Shown: positions 51,697-63,684 of the stretch, one piece after another
Numbering within the stretch: position 1 is the first letter of the stretch
How the letters are laid out: each line of letters begins with the position of its first letter
Assembly (NCBI GenBank): GCA_963759955.1
Contig: CAVXCA010000052.1
Location: 1 to 64,000, forward strand
Length of the DNA stretch: 64,000 nucleotides
DNA from: Roseiarcus sp963759955
GTDB taxonomy: Bacteria; Pseudomonadota; Alphaproteobacteria; Rhizobiales; Beijerinckiaceae
Reading direction: 5' to 3'
Made by a program: the position numbers and the translations under genes
The notes under the pieces: generated by a model
What the model saw: the letters and a program-made list of their open reading frames with translations, nothing else
The model's database searches: none
What the model was told of the DNA's origin: nothing

Positions 51697-52815
51697 TTAA
51701 CTGAGTCCTTCGAAGAACTCTTTCATCTTGGCGAAGAAGCCAGAACTCTCAGGCTGGGTCTTGTGCGACAATTCGGCGTCGAATTCCATCAGCAATTCGC
51801 GCTGGCGCCGCGTCAGGTTCTGCGGCGTTTCGACGTTGGCCTGGATATAGAGATCGCCGAAATCGCGCGAGCGCAGCACCGGCATGCCCTTGCCGCGCAG
51901 GCGCATCTGATGTCCCGATTGCGCACCCTCGGGGATGCGCACCTTGGCGTCGCCGCCGTCGAGCGTGCGCACCGAGAATTCGCCGCCCAGCGCCGCTTGC
52001 ACCATCGAGATGGGCACACGGCAATAGAGGTCGGCGCCGTCGCGCTGGAAGAAGGGATGCGGCTTGATCGACAGGAAAATATAGAGATCGCCGGCGGCGC
52101 CGCCGCGCAGGCCCGCTTCGCCCTCGCCGGAAAGGCGGATGCGCGTGCCGTCTTCGACCCCCGCCGGCATGTTGACCGAAAGCGTGCGCTCGCGCGTCAT
52201 GCGGCCCGAGCCGCCGCACTTTTCGCACGGGTTGTCGATGGTCTGGCCCCGTCCGCCGCAACTCGGGCATGTCCGCTCGATGGCGAAAAATCCCTGCTGG
52301 GCGCGAACGCGGCCGTGCCCCGCGCAGGTCTTGCAAGTGGTCGGTTTCGAGCCCGCCTTCGCGCCCGAGCCGGCGCAGCCTTCGCAGATCACCGAGGTCG
52401 GCAGCTTAATGGTCGCCGTCTTGCCGTGATAGGCTTCCTCGAGGGTGATCTCGAGGTTGTAGCGCAGGTCGGCGCCGCGCTCCTTGCCGGAGGCGCCGCG
52501 CCCGCCGCGGCGGCCCATGATGTCGCCGAAAAGATCATCGAAGATATCCGACATGGACGTGGCGAAGCCGTCGCTCATGCCGCCGCTCTGCTCGAAGGCC
52601 GCATGGCCGTAGCGATCGTAGGCGGCGCGCTTCTGGCCGTCCGAAAGGTGTTGATACGCTTCGTTGAGTTCCTTGAACCGCGACTCGGCTTGCGTGTCGC
52701 CGGGATGGCGGTCGGGGTGGCATTGCATCGCCGCCTTGCGGAAAGCCGCCTTCAACTCCGCGTCTGTGGCGGTCCGGGCGACCCCTAGGGTTTCGTAGAA
52801 ATCGCGTTTGGCCAC
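51697..52815 (-). CDS. dnaJ: Chaperone DnaJ
   Basis: The roughly 372-residue co-chaperone has a J domain with HPD (MQCHPDRHPGD). A Gly/Phe linker (FGDIMGRRGGRGASG) follows, then four zinc-finger repeats (CEGCAGSG, CKTCAGHG, CPSCGGRG, CEKCGGSG). It stimulates DnaK ATPase. The GTG at 52815 gives a standard AKRDFYETLGV front; an in-frame GTG at 52860 would add 15 residues. It is separated from dnaK by about 220 bp that contain a strong hairpin. Confidence 0.97.
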   Translation of the reverse strand: MAKRDFYETLGVARTATDAELKAAFRKAAMQCHPDRHPGDTQAESRFKELNEAYQHLSDGQKRAAYDRYGHAAFEQSGGMSDGFATSMSDIFDDLFGDIMGRRGGRGASGKERGADLRYNLEITLEEAYHGKTATIKLPTSVICEGCAGSGAKAGSKPTTCKTCAGHGRVRAQQGFFAIERTCPSCGGRGQTIDNPCEKCGGSGRMTRERTLSVNMPAGVEDGTRIRLSGEGEAGLRGGAAGDLYIFLSIKPHPFFQRDGADLYCRVPISMVQAALGGEFSVRTLDGGDAKVRIPEGAQSGHQMRLRGKGMPVLRSRDFGDLYIQANVETPQNLTRRQRELLMEFDAELSHKTQPESSGFFAKMKEFFEGLS

Positions 52816-52983
52816 GTCTTTAGCAACCTGGTCTTTCTTGGAGGCGTCCGAATCGACCACCTATGAATAGCTCGGGCCGCCTCGTCAATCGCCCTCGAAC
52901 GTCTAGGCAAAGTCCCGATTGCGCTTTGCCCGCCTTCGGGAAACCGCGCCGGGACGAATGGCTGCGAGGCGCGGCCAAATCGA

Positions 52984-53021
52984 TCGCGCCCCTCGCCCTC
53001 AGCTGAGGGCAAGGGGCGCGA
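52984..53021 (-). promoter_or_regulatory. 19-bp hairpin between dnaK and dnaJ (attenuator or terminator-like)
   Basis: The stem arms are centred on CAGCTG at 53000-53005. On the minus strand CGCGCCCCTTGCCCTCA pairs with TGAGGGCGAGGGGCGCG, with one T-G pair and an outer T-A pair. It lies 15 bp after the dnaK stop. No U-rich tract follows, only TTT, so it is not a simple terminator. It may reduce read-through to dnaJ or mark a processing site. Confidence 0.7.
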
Positions 53022-53036
53022 GCGAATCTGAGATCG

Positions 53037-54953
<1,917 letters not shown>

Positions 54954-55124
54954 TGTCTCATCCCTCATTGTTTCGCGAGACCGCGAGGCCCCGAAGCGGC
55001 CTGGCCTTGGAAATGCGCGACGCCCTCCAGAAGCTGGCTGGCGAAACGCACCCCGGTCCCCGATGCACGGTTTCAAACTGCGCAGGCGAGACCTTCTTGC
55101 CCCAACCCTGCATGTGTGGCGCGT

Positions 55125-55153
55125 ATATAAGAGGGGCCCTACACCGGCGCAAG
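55125..55153 (-). promoter_or_regulatory. RpoH-type promoter for dnaK
   Basis: On the minus strand CTTG (55153-55150) is followed after 18 bp by CTTATAT (55131-55125). This resembles the alphaproteobacterial RpoH consensus (CTTG, 16-18 bp, CTATAT-like). It would start transcription at about 55118, giving a leader of about 165 nt before the dnaK ATG at 54953. This position is right for the heat-shock control expected of dnaK. Confidence 0.55.
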
Positions 55154-55261
55154 GCGCTCAGGCGCCTCTTGTCGGCCAGAAATCTCGCGCCTTATCCAAG
55201 CCTTCGCGCCGTCGCGCGGTCGGCGCTTTCCATTTTTCCCGTCCGATTCTAATCTTGGTCC

Positions 55262-56065
55262 ATGACGCGTTTCCTGATTGCCGTCCTGGGCGCCTTGGCG
55301 ATGAGCTGCGGCCTCGCGCGCGCCCAACTCGTGTTGCCCGGGGCCGCCGCCCGGACGCCGCCGGGCGCGCCGGCCGAAGCGCCTGCCCCGCGAAAGCCGG
55401 AAAAGGCGGCGGCCGTCTTCGCATCGAGCGTCGCGGCCGTCGTCGGCCGGCCGCTCCAACTCAATGGCGACCAAGGTCAATTGCTGTTTTCGGGGCGCGG
55501 CAAGGTTCTGCGGATCGATAAATTCAGCTTGCCGGGCGAGGTGATTTCCGATCCCTCGCGCAAGTGCTTGATCGACATCGTCGGCGAAGCCCCGATCGAG
55601 ACCAAGAGTCTCGGACGGCCGGACGGACTGGAACGGTACGAGGCGGAAATCCCGGCTTGCCCGTTTTCCTTCGACATTCTGGACGGGGCCGTGCTGGTTC
55701 CCGCGCAGAACGCGGCCTGCGTTTTTCAGGCGGCCGATTGCCAGGCGAGCCCCGCCGGACTTTGGGGCGCCCAGGGGGCCGGTCTGGAAAACGACGCCAA
55801 ATCGATCGAGCGGGAACGGGCGCGCGCCGACGCGGCGGCGGCGGAAAGCCTGCGCGCGCTCCAGGCGCGGCTCAAAGGTCGCCCGGAGGCCGCAGACATC
55901 GCGCGGCGAGACAACGATTTTCCCGCGCGACGCGACGACGTATGCCGCGATTACGAGAAGGAAGCTCTCCACGGCTATTGCGCTTCGCGGATGGCGCAGG
56001 CGCGCGCCGCGCTCTTGCAGGAGCGGATCGAAGCGCTGGAGCAGCGTGCCGCCGGCCAGGATTGA
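55262..56065 (+). CDS. Secreted protein of unknown function with conserved cysteines
   Basis: A signal peptide is present: TRFLIAVLGALAMSCGLARAQ. A Pro/Ala-rich linker (residues about 25-50) leads to a globular region with KCLIDIV, IPACPFSFDILDGAVLVP and NAACVFQAADCQASPAGLWG. The C-terminal helix-rich section has DDVCRDYEKEALHGYCASRMA. Cysteines cluster around residues 100-165 and 225-245, suggesting disulfides in the periplasm. I do not recognise a family. It is divergent from dnaK and 113 bp upstream of mscL. Start ATG 55262. Confidence 0.7.
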   Translation: MTRFLIAVLGALAMSCGLARAQLVLPGAAARTPPGAPAEAPAPRKPEKAAAVFASSVAAVVGRPLQLNGDQGQLLFSGRGKVLRIDKFSLPGEVISDPSRKCLIDIVGEAPIETKSLGRPDGLERYEAEIPACPFSFDILDGAVLVPAQNAACVFQAADCQASPAGLWGAQGAGLENDAKSIERERARADAAAAESLRALQARLKGRPEAADIARRDNDFPARRDDVCRDYEKEALHGYCASRMAQARAALLQERIEALEQRAAGQD

Positions 56066-56178
56066 CGGAGCCGCCGACTTTATCTCCGCTTTCGCTTCGG
56101 TTAGCGTGAGGGTGCGTCCAGGCCGCGAGCGTCCGTGGAGCGCGGCCGCGGCGGCGCGATTTTCCGGGGGAGGGCCCG

Positions 56179-56592
56179 ATGCTGAAAGAATTTAGAGATT
56201 TCGCCATGAAGGGCAACGTCATCGATCTTGCGGTGGCGGTGGTCATCGGCGCGGCGTTCAACAAGATCGTCGGTTCGCTGGTCGACGGCGTCATCATGCC
56301 GATCATCGGCATTTTCGGAAAGGCCGATTTCTCGAACTATTTCCTGCCGCTTTCCAGCGCCGTGACGGCCACTAACCTGATCGACGCTAAGAAGCAGGGC
56401 GGCGTGCTGGCCTATGGCGATTTCATCACCAACGTCATCCAGTTCCTCATCGTCGCTGCGGCGCTGTTCCTCGTCATCAAGGCGATGAATTCGATGAAGA
56501 AGGCAGCGCCCGCCGCGCCGGCCGCTCCCCCGCCGCCCAGCGACGAAGTCGTGCTGCTCACTCAGATCCGAGACGCCTTGGCCAAGCGCTGA
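56179..56592 (+). CDS. mscL: Large-conductance mechanosensitive channel MscL
   Basis: This 137-residue protein has LKEFRDFAMKGNVIDLAVAVVIGAAFNKIVGSLVDG (in two pieces: the N-terminal helix and the first membrane helix). The IMPIIGIFGKADFSNYF loop and the second helix (FLIVAAALFLVIKAMN) follow, then a Pro/Ala-rich C-terminal tail. It opens under membrane tension during osmotic downshock. Start ATG 56179 is behind GGGGGAGGGCCCG. The length is family standard. Confidence 0.97.
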   Translation: MLKEFRDFAMKGNVIDLAVAVVIGAAFNKIVGSLVDGVIMPIIGIFGKADFSNYFLPLSSAVTATNLIDAKKQGGVLAYGDFITNVIQFLIVAAALFLVIKAMNSMKKAAPAAPAAPPPPSDEVVLLTQIRDALAKR

Positions 56593-56612
56593 GGCCGAAT
56601 CGGGGTCGACGA

Positions 56613-56634
56613 GAGCCTCGCCTTGGCGAGGCTC
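56613..56634 (+). terminator. Hairpin downstream of mscL, terminator candidate
   Basis: GAGCCTCGCC and GGCGAGGCTC are exact inverted repeats meeting at TT (22 bp), giving a stem of about 9 bp with a small loop. The only T-run (TTTTT) starts about 20 bp further on, so this is an imperfect rho-independent terminator. It may alternatively be a processing site. Confidence 0.45.
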
Positions 56635-56704
56635 CGCTCGCAACCGACGATAATTTTTGTCTGTAGCCCTTGCGGCCGAACGCAACCCCGTCCATGAGGC
56701 GGCG

Positions 56705-57916
56705 ATGGACCTTCCGTTTTCGCAAATCCCGCCGCCGCCGCCCGACTGGCTCGCCGAAATTCAGCCGACCATGCGCGCCGTCGCGCAAAGCGGCATCGTC
56801 GAAGTCTTCAACTATGGGCGCGGCCGCCAGGGCCTAATCCCGCTGTGGGTCGGCGAGGGCGATTTGCCGACGCCGCCTTTCATCGCCGAAGCGGCCAAGG
56901 CCTCGCTCGATCGCGGCGAGACGTTCTACACCAACCAGCGCGGCATTCCCGAACTGCGCGACGCCATCGCGCGCTACATGACGCGCGTCTACGGCGCGGC
57001 GCCGGGCGGCGGCGCCTTCTCGCCGGAAAATTTCTTCGTCACCATCGGCGGCATGCACGCGCTCGAAATCGCTGCGCGGCTGACGGTCGGGCCCGGCGAG
57101 GAGGCGCTGATTCCTTCGCCGGCGTGGCCGAACTTCGCCGGCGCGCTCGCGCTGTCGGGAGCGCGCCCGGTGTTCGTGCCGCTCGATCGCGGCGAACGCT
57201 GGCGCCTCGATCCGGAGCGCCTCGCGAGCGCGGTCACTCCTGCGACTCGCGCCATTTTCCTCAATTCTCCGGCCAATCCCACCGGCTTCGTCGCCACCCA
57301 TGAAGAGCTCGAGGGCGTCCTGGCGCTCGCGCGCTCGCGCGGCCTGTGGATCGTCGCCGACGAAATCTACGGGCGGCTGACCTACCAAGGCGGCAGGGCG
57401 CCGTCCTTTCACGACATCATGGCGACCAGCGACAAGATTCTCTTCGTGCAGACGTTGTCGAAGAACTGGGCGATGACGGGGTGGCGCATCGGCTGGCTGG
57501 AGGCGCCGCCGGCGCTCGGCGCGACGATCGAGAACCTCGTGCAGTTCACCACCTCTGGCGTTCCCGTCTTCACCCAGCGCGCCGCCATCGTCGCGCTCGA
57601 CGAAGGCGAGCCGTTCATCGCGGCTCAGATCGCGCGGATGCACGCGGCGCGCGATATCGTCACGCGCGGCCTCGCGGCGACGGGGCGGGTGCGCTTCGCA
57701 ACGCCGGAAGCCGCGTTTTATCTCTTTTGCGCGATCGACGGGGAAACCGACTCGCGCGCGCTGGCGCTGCGTCTGGTCGACGAGGCGGGGATCGGGGCGG
57801 CGCCGGGATCGGCTTTCGGTCCCGGCGGTGAAGGCTATCTCAGGCTCTGCTTCGCCCGCGCGCCCGAAGAGATCGCCGAAGCGACGCGCCGATTCGCGCG
57901 CTGGCTGGCGAGATAG
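56705..57916 (+). CDS. Class I/II PLP-dependent aminotransferase
   Basis: The 403-residue enzyme has fold type I features: IPLWVGEGDLPTPPFIAEAA, AIARYMTRVYG, FLNSPANPTGFV (the Asn-Pro-x-Gly substrate motif) and WIVADEIYGRL. The PLP Lys is in QTLSKNWAMTGWRIGWLEAP (about residue 260). It probably transfers amino groups between an aspartate- or aromatic-type donor and 2-oxoglutarate; specificity is not clear. The TTG at 56657 is possible, but ATG 56705 follows GAGG at good spacing. Confidence 0.9.
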   Translation: MDLPFSQIPPPPPDWLAEIQPTMRAVAQSGIVEVFNYGRGRQGLIPLWVGEGDLPTPPFIAEAAKASLDRGETFYTNQRGIPELRDAIARYMTRVYGAAPGGGAFSPENFFVTIGGMHALEIAARLTVGPGEEALIPSPAWPNFAGALALSGARPVFVPLDRGERWRLDPERLASAVTPATRAIFLNSPANPTGFVATHEELEGVLALARSRGLWIVADEIYGRLTYQGGRAPSFHDIMATSDKILFVQTLSKNWAMTGWRIGWLEAPPALGATIENLVQFTTSGVPVFTQRAAIVALDEGEPFIAAQIARMHAARDIVTRGLAATGRVRFATPEAAFYLFCAIDGETDSRALALRLVDEAGIGAAPGSAFGPGGEGYLRLCFARAPEEIAEATRRFARWLAR

Positions 57917-58095
57917 CGCCGCCTTGCACCCGTCACGGCGCTGTTCGCTCGGCGCCGATCGCCTCGCGCGGCGCGCGGGCGCGGCTGGCTCGGCTGGCTC
58001 GGCTTGGCCTTAAGTCTTAGGACGCTGCGCGATCCGCGCCTCTAGCTTGTGTGCGGCGCACAATTTAAGTAGGGGGCGGCTGTCAGGAGATTGTC

Positions 58096-58983
58096 ATGGT
58101 CGCTCGTCCGCGCCGCAGCGTGCTCTATATGCCGGGTTCCAACGCCAAGGCGCTCGCCAAGGCGCGCACCCTGGCGGCTGACGCGATCATCATAGACCTC
58201 GAAGACTCGGTCGCGCCGGACTCCAAGCCGGCCGCGCGGGCGCTTGCCGTCGAGGCGGTGCGCGCGGGCGGGTTCGGCGGACGCGAAGTGGTGATCCGCG
58301 TCAACGGCGCCCATACGCCCTGGGGCCGCGACGACATGGCCGCCGCGATCGCCGCGGCGCCCGACGCGATTCTGTTGCCCAAGGTCGACGGGCCGGGGGC
58401 GGTGATGGTCGCCGCGCGCGCGCTTCGCGAGGCGGGCGCGCCGAAGACGACGCGGTTGTGGGCGATGATGGAGACGCCGATGGCGATCCTCTCCGCCGGC
58501 TCGATCGCCGCGACCGCGGCCGATCCGGATTCGCGCCTCGAGACCCTGGTGATGGGCCTCAACGATCTGGCCAAGGAGACGCGCGCACGCCTGACGCCGG
58601 GGCGGCCCGCGCTGACCGCTTGGCTCGCGCTTTGCGTCGCCGCGGCGCGCGCCCACGGCTGCGACATCATCGACGGCGTCTACAACGATCTTACCGATCT
58701 TGCCGGCTTCAAGGCGGAGTGCGAGCAGGGCCGCGACATGGGGCTCGACGGCAAGACGCTGATCCATCCCAACCAGATCGAAATCTGCAACGCGACGTTC
58801 GCGCCGACCGCTGCGGAAATCGAGGCTGCCCGCGCGATCATCGTCGCTTTCGCGGCGCCGGAGAACGCCGGCAAGGGCGCCATTCAGCTCAACGGCCGCA
58901 TGGTCGAATTGCTGCACGAACAGATGGCGCGCCGAACGCTGGCGGTTGCGCAAGGCATCGAAGCGCTTTCCGCCGCCGGCTGA
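58096..58983 (+). CDS. HpcH/HpaI aldolase/citrate lyase-family protein (CitE-like)
   Basis: The 295-residue protein opens RPRRSVLYMPGSNAKALAKA. It has IIIDLEDSVAPDSK (Mg-binding Glu-Asp, about residues 33-46), VVIRVNGAHTPWGRDD, LLPKVDG, LWAMMETPMAIL and KTLIHPNQIEICN, all CitE/malyl-CoA lyase group features. It should cleave or form a CoA thioester of a 2- or 3-hydroxy acid. Without other genes the substrate cannot be fixed; (S)-malyl-CoA or citramalyl-CoA are possible. It sits 78 bp before the fumarase gene. Confidence 0.85.
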   Translation: MVARPRRSVLYMPGSNAKALAKARTLAADAIIIDLEDSVAPDSKPAARALAVEAVRAGGFGGREVVIRVNGAHTPWGRDDMAAAIAAAPDAILLPKVDGPGAVMVAARALREAGAPKTTRLWAMMETPMAILSAGSIAATAADPDSRLETLVMGLNDLAKETRARLTPGRPALTAWLALCVAAARAHGCDIIDGVYNDLTDLAGFKAECEQGRDMGLDGKTLIHPNQIEICNATFAPTAAEIEAARAIIVAFAAPENAGKGAIQLNGRMVELLHEQMARRTLAVAQGIEALSAAG

Positions 58984-59061
58984 AGACGCGCGCTGCTTGG
59001 AATGGGTCGCGCGAACCGCTACACCCCTTCCGTCCCTCTTAAATCCGCGGAGCGGCGACGA

Positions 59062-60678
<1,617 letters not shown>

Positions 60679-60747
60679 GGCGCCGCTGGCGGGCGCTTTC
60701 GAAACGCCCTATCCTCGAGCTTGCGGCGCAAGCGGAGGATGATGCGA

Positions 60748-61164
60748 ATGGCGATCACCGGCGGCTGTCTGTGCAAGAAGGTGCGTTATTCGATCGCCGT
60801 CGACAAGCCGCTCGGCGTGCGGCAGTGCTGGTGCCGGGTGTGCCAGTACCTGAGCGCGGGCGGCGGCACGGTGAACGCGATCTTCCCGAAGGACGCGATC
60901 ACGGTGACCGGCGAAACGGCGGTCTACGCCTCGATCGCCGACAGCGGCACGCCGATGCGCCGCACCTTCTGCCCCGCTTGCGGCACGCCCCTCTTCAGCG
61001 AAGCCGAACCGCGACCGCACCAGATCATCGTGCGCGTCGGCACGCTCGACGATGCCGAGATCGGCAAGCCCGCCGGCGTGATCTGGACCCGCTCGGCGCC
61101 GACGTGGGCGTGCTTCGATCCGGCGCTGCCGCGCACCGAGGGGCAGCCGGCGCCGCCGAAGTAG
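60748..61164 (+). CDS. GFA-family zinc protein
   Basis: This 138-residue protein has the GFA fold Cys motifs: GGCLCKKVRYS, QCWCRVCQYLS and FCPACGTPLFSE, which bind zinc. The ARPHQI-like area is present as EPRPHQIIVRVGTLDD. The family is named for glutathione-dependent formaldehyde activation, but most members, including this one, have unknown substrate. The ATG at 60748 is 8 bp after GGAGG. Other ATGs (60739 and 60742) lie in the same frame. Confidence 0.9.
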   Translation: MAITGGCLCKKVRYSIAVDKPLGVRQCWCRVCQYLSAGGGTVNAIFPKDAITVTGETAVYASIADSGTPMRRTFCPACGTPLFSEAEPRPHQIIVRVGTLDDAEIGKPAGVIWTRSAPTWACFDPALPRTEGQPAPPK

Positions 61165-61263
61165 CGATCGGCGGCCGTCCTCGCGCCCGTTGAATTCGCC
61201 GGTCATTGCGTGCAAGTTGCGCGCCTTCGCATCAGCGAATTTCTTGATGAGGAAGCCTCAGCA

Positions 61264-61788
61264 ATGTCCCTTTCGCTCTATCAATCCAGCATTCCCGTGT
61301 TCGAACGTTCGCTGAACGCCTTTTCGGCGATCCTCGACAAGGCGGCGGCGCACGCGGCGGCGAGCAAGTTCGACCCCGCGATCTATCTGACGATGCGGCT
61401 GCGCCCGGACATGTTCACGTTCACGCGGCAGACGCAGGTGTTCTGCGACCACGCCAAGAACGCGCCGGCGCGTCTCGCCGGCGTTGAGGCGCCGAAGTTC
61501 GACGACAACGAGGCTTCGCTCGAGGATATCAAGGCGCGCATCAAGAAGACGCTCGACGTGCTCGCCGGCCTCGACGCCAAAGCGATCGAGGCCGGCGGCG
61601 AGCGCGAAATCATCTTTCCCTCGGGGCCGAACAAGGCGAGAATGATCGGCGCGAACTACCTCGTGAATTACGCGCTGCCGAACTTCTATTTCCACCTGAC
61701 GACCGCCTACGACATCCTGCGCTACGCCGGCGTTCCCATCGGCAAGCGCGATTATCTCGGCGCCGTGCCCGGCTTCACGCTGGTCTGA
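61264..61788 (+). CDS. DUF1993 family protein
   Basis: This 174-residue protein, SLSLYQSSIPVFERSLNAFS at the start and TAYDILRYAGVPIGKRDYLG at the end, matches DUF1993. These proteins have a DinB-like four-helix bundle without a known reaction. Histidines and a Tyr-rich FYFHLTTAYD near residue 145 are family-typical. Start ATG 61264 follows GAGGAAGCCTCAGCA. Same direction as ridA, 36 bp upstream. Confidence 0.92.
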   Translation: MSLSLYQSSIPVFERSLNAFSAILDKAAAHAAASKFDPAIYLTMRLRPDMFTFTRQTQVFCDHAKNAPARLAGVEAPKFDDNEASLEDIKARIKKTLDVLAGLDAKAIEAGGEREIIFPSGPNKARMIGANYLVNYALPNFYFHLTTAYDILRYAGVPIGKRDYLGAVPGFTLV

Positions 61789-61824
61789 CCGTCCCGCTCT
61801 CTCCGAAAAGAAAAGGCCCATTTC

Positions 61825-62184
61825 ATGAGCATCGAACGCATCGGCGTCGGCCCACGCATGTCGCAGGCGGTCGTCCACGGCCATACGATCTATCTCGCCG
61901 GCCAGGTCGCCGATAAAACAGCAGGCAAGAGCGTCGGCGAGCAGACCAAGGAAATTCTGGCCTCGATCGACCGGCTGCTCGCCGAGGCCGGCTCGGACAA
62001 GACGCACATCCTCTCCGCGACGATCTATCTGACCGACATCGGGACTTTCGCGGAAATGAACGCGATCTGGGACACTTGGGTCGTCAAGGGGCATACGCCC
62101 GCGCGCGCCACCGTCGAGGCCAAGCTCGCCGCGCCGCCCTATCGCGTCGAGATCGCCTGCATCGCAGCCAAACCGTCAAAATAG
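61825..62184 (+). CDS. RidA family protein
   Basis: The 119-residue protein has GPRMSQAVVHGHTIYLAGQVAD and the RidA C-terminal PARATVEAKLAAPPYRVEIACIA, with the Arg that RidA uses to bind the carboxylate of enamine/imine substrates. It resembles RidA-like subfamilies that deaminate reactive 2-aminoacrylate. Upstream AAAAGGCCCATTTC is its ribosome binding site. It lies 12 bp before amn. Confidence 0.93.
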   Translation: MSIERIGVGPRMSQAVVHGHTIYLAGQVADKTAGKSVGEQTKEILASIDRLLAEAGSDKTHILSATIYLTDIGTFAEMNAIWDTWVVKGHTPARATVEAKLAAPPYRVEIACIAAKPSK

Positions 62185-62196
62185 AGGGTTAGAAGC

Positions 62197-63681
62197 GTGA
62201 ACAAACCTCTGGAGGGCGGCGTGCCGGGCATGTTCGAACGCGTCGCGACTCCCGCGGAGGCCGTCGATCGGCTCACCGCGCTCTACGCGCAAGCGGCCGG
62301 GTCGTTGCGCGCCGCGGTCGAGAGCTTCCTCGTCGACGGCGTTCCTCCGAGCGCCGAGGTGCGCGCGCGTTTTCGCTATCCGGAATTGCGCGTCACCTAT
62401 CAGCCCGAGGGCGTGCCGCCTTCGAGCTCGCGCGCTTTCGCCAAGTTCACCGAACCGGGCGTCTATTCCACCACGGTGACCCAGCCCGAGGATTTTCGCG
62501 CCTATCTTCTCGAACAGCTTGAGCCGCTGGTCGCCGAATTCGGCGCCGAGATCGAGGTCGGCGTCGGGTCGCAGGAAATCCCTTACCCCTACGTGTTCGA
62601 AAGCGGCGACGAATTGGGGCGCGGCGGCGCGAGCGCTTCCGAACTCGCGCGCTTCTTTCCCGTGCCCTCGCTCGCGGTGGTCGGCGACGAGGTCGCGGAC
62701 GGCGCGTTTGAAATCCGCCCCGGCTTCGAGCGCCCGATCGCGCTGTTCGACGCCGCGCGCGTCGACTATTCCTTACGCCGGCTGGTGCATTACACCGGCT
62801 CCGACTGGCGCGCGATGCAGCCGTGGGTGCTGCTGACCAACTATCATCGCTACGTCGACCAGTTCATCCGCTGGGGCTTGGAGCAACTGCGCGTCGGCGC
62901 CGCCGAAAAGATGGTGTTGCCCGGCAACGTCGTGATCGACGCGACGTCGACGCCGGAGGAAGCCGAAGCGCAGGCGGCGGGCGTCGTCTGGCACCGCTTC
63001 CAGATGCCCGCCTATCACGTCGTGCGCGCCGACGGGCGCGGCGTCAGCCTCGTCAACATCGGCGTCGGGCCCGCCAACGCCAAGACCATCACCGACCACA
63101 TCGCGGTGCTGCGCCCGCATTGCTGGCTGATGGTCGGCCATTGCGCGGGCTTGAGGCAATCGCAGCTCATCGGCGACTACGTGCTCGCGCACGCCTATCT
63201 CAGGCAGGACAAGATCCTCGACGACGCGGTGCCGCTCGACATGCCGATCCCGGCGCTCGCCGAAGTGCAGGTCGCGCTGCAGGAGGCGGTGGCGCGCGTC
63301 ACCGGCGATCGCGGCGAGCCGCTGAAGCGCCGGTTGCGCACGGGGACCGTGGTCACCAACGACGACCGCAACTGGGAATTGCGCTGGACGCAGGAGCGCC
63401 GCCGCATCAATCTTTCGCGCGCCGTCGCGGTCGACATGGAATCGGCGACGATCGCGACGCAAGGCTTCCGCATGCGCGTGCCCTACGGCACGCTGCTGTG
63501 CGTCTCCGACAAGCCGCTGCACGGCGAGATCAAGCTGCCCGGCGCGGCGAACGCCTTCTACGAGCGCGCGATCGGCGAGCACTTGCAGATCGGCATCGCC
63601 GCGCTGGAACTGTTGCAGAACCAGCACGCGACGCTGCATTCGCGCAAATTGCGCAGCTTCGACGAGCCGCCGTTCCGCTGA
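62197..63681 (+). CDS. amn: AMP nucleosidase
   Basis: The 494-residue enzyme hydrolyses AMP to adenine and ribose 5-phosphate. Family landmarks: AVDRLTALYAQAAGSLRAAVE, TQPEDFRAYLLEQLEPLV, EIPYPYVFESGDEL, and the nucleosidase fold end with INIGVGPANAKTITDHIAVLR-like residues (here VNIGVGPANAKTITDH). VAVDMESATIATQGFR and LLCVSDKPLHGEIKLPG are also present. It starts at GTG 62197 behind AGAGGGTTAGAAGC. E. coli Amn is 484 residues. Intact. Confidence 0.96.
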   Translation: MNKPLEGGVPGMFERVATPAEAVDRLTALYAQAAGSLRAAVESFLVDGVPPSAEVRARFRYPELRVTYQPEGVPPSSSRAFAKFTEPGVYSTTVTQPEDFRAYLLEQLEPLVAEFGAEIEVGVGSQEIPYPYVFESGDELGRGGASASELARFFPVPSLAVVGDEVADGAFEIRPGFERPIALFDAARVDYSLRRLVHYTGSDWRAMQPWVLLTNYHRYVDQFIRWGLEQLRVGAAEKMVLPGNVVIDATSTPEEAEAQAAGVVWHRFQMPAYHVVRADGRGVSLVNIGVGPANAKTITDHIAVLRPHCWLMVGHCAGLRQSQLIGDYVLAHAYLRQDKILDDAVPLDMPIPALAEVQVALQEAVARVTGDRGEPLKRRLRTGTVVTNDDRNWELRWTQERRRINLSRAVAVDMESATIATQGFRMRVPYGTLLCVSDKPLHGEIKLPGAANAFYERAIGEHLQIGIAALELLQNQHATLHSRKLRSFDEPPFR

Positions 63682-63684
63682 ACG

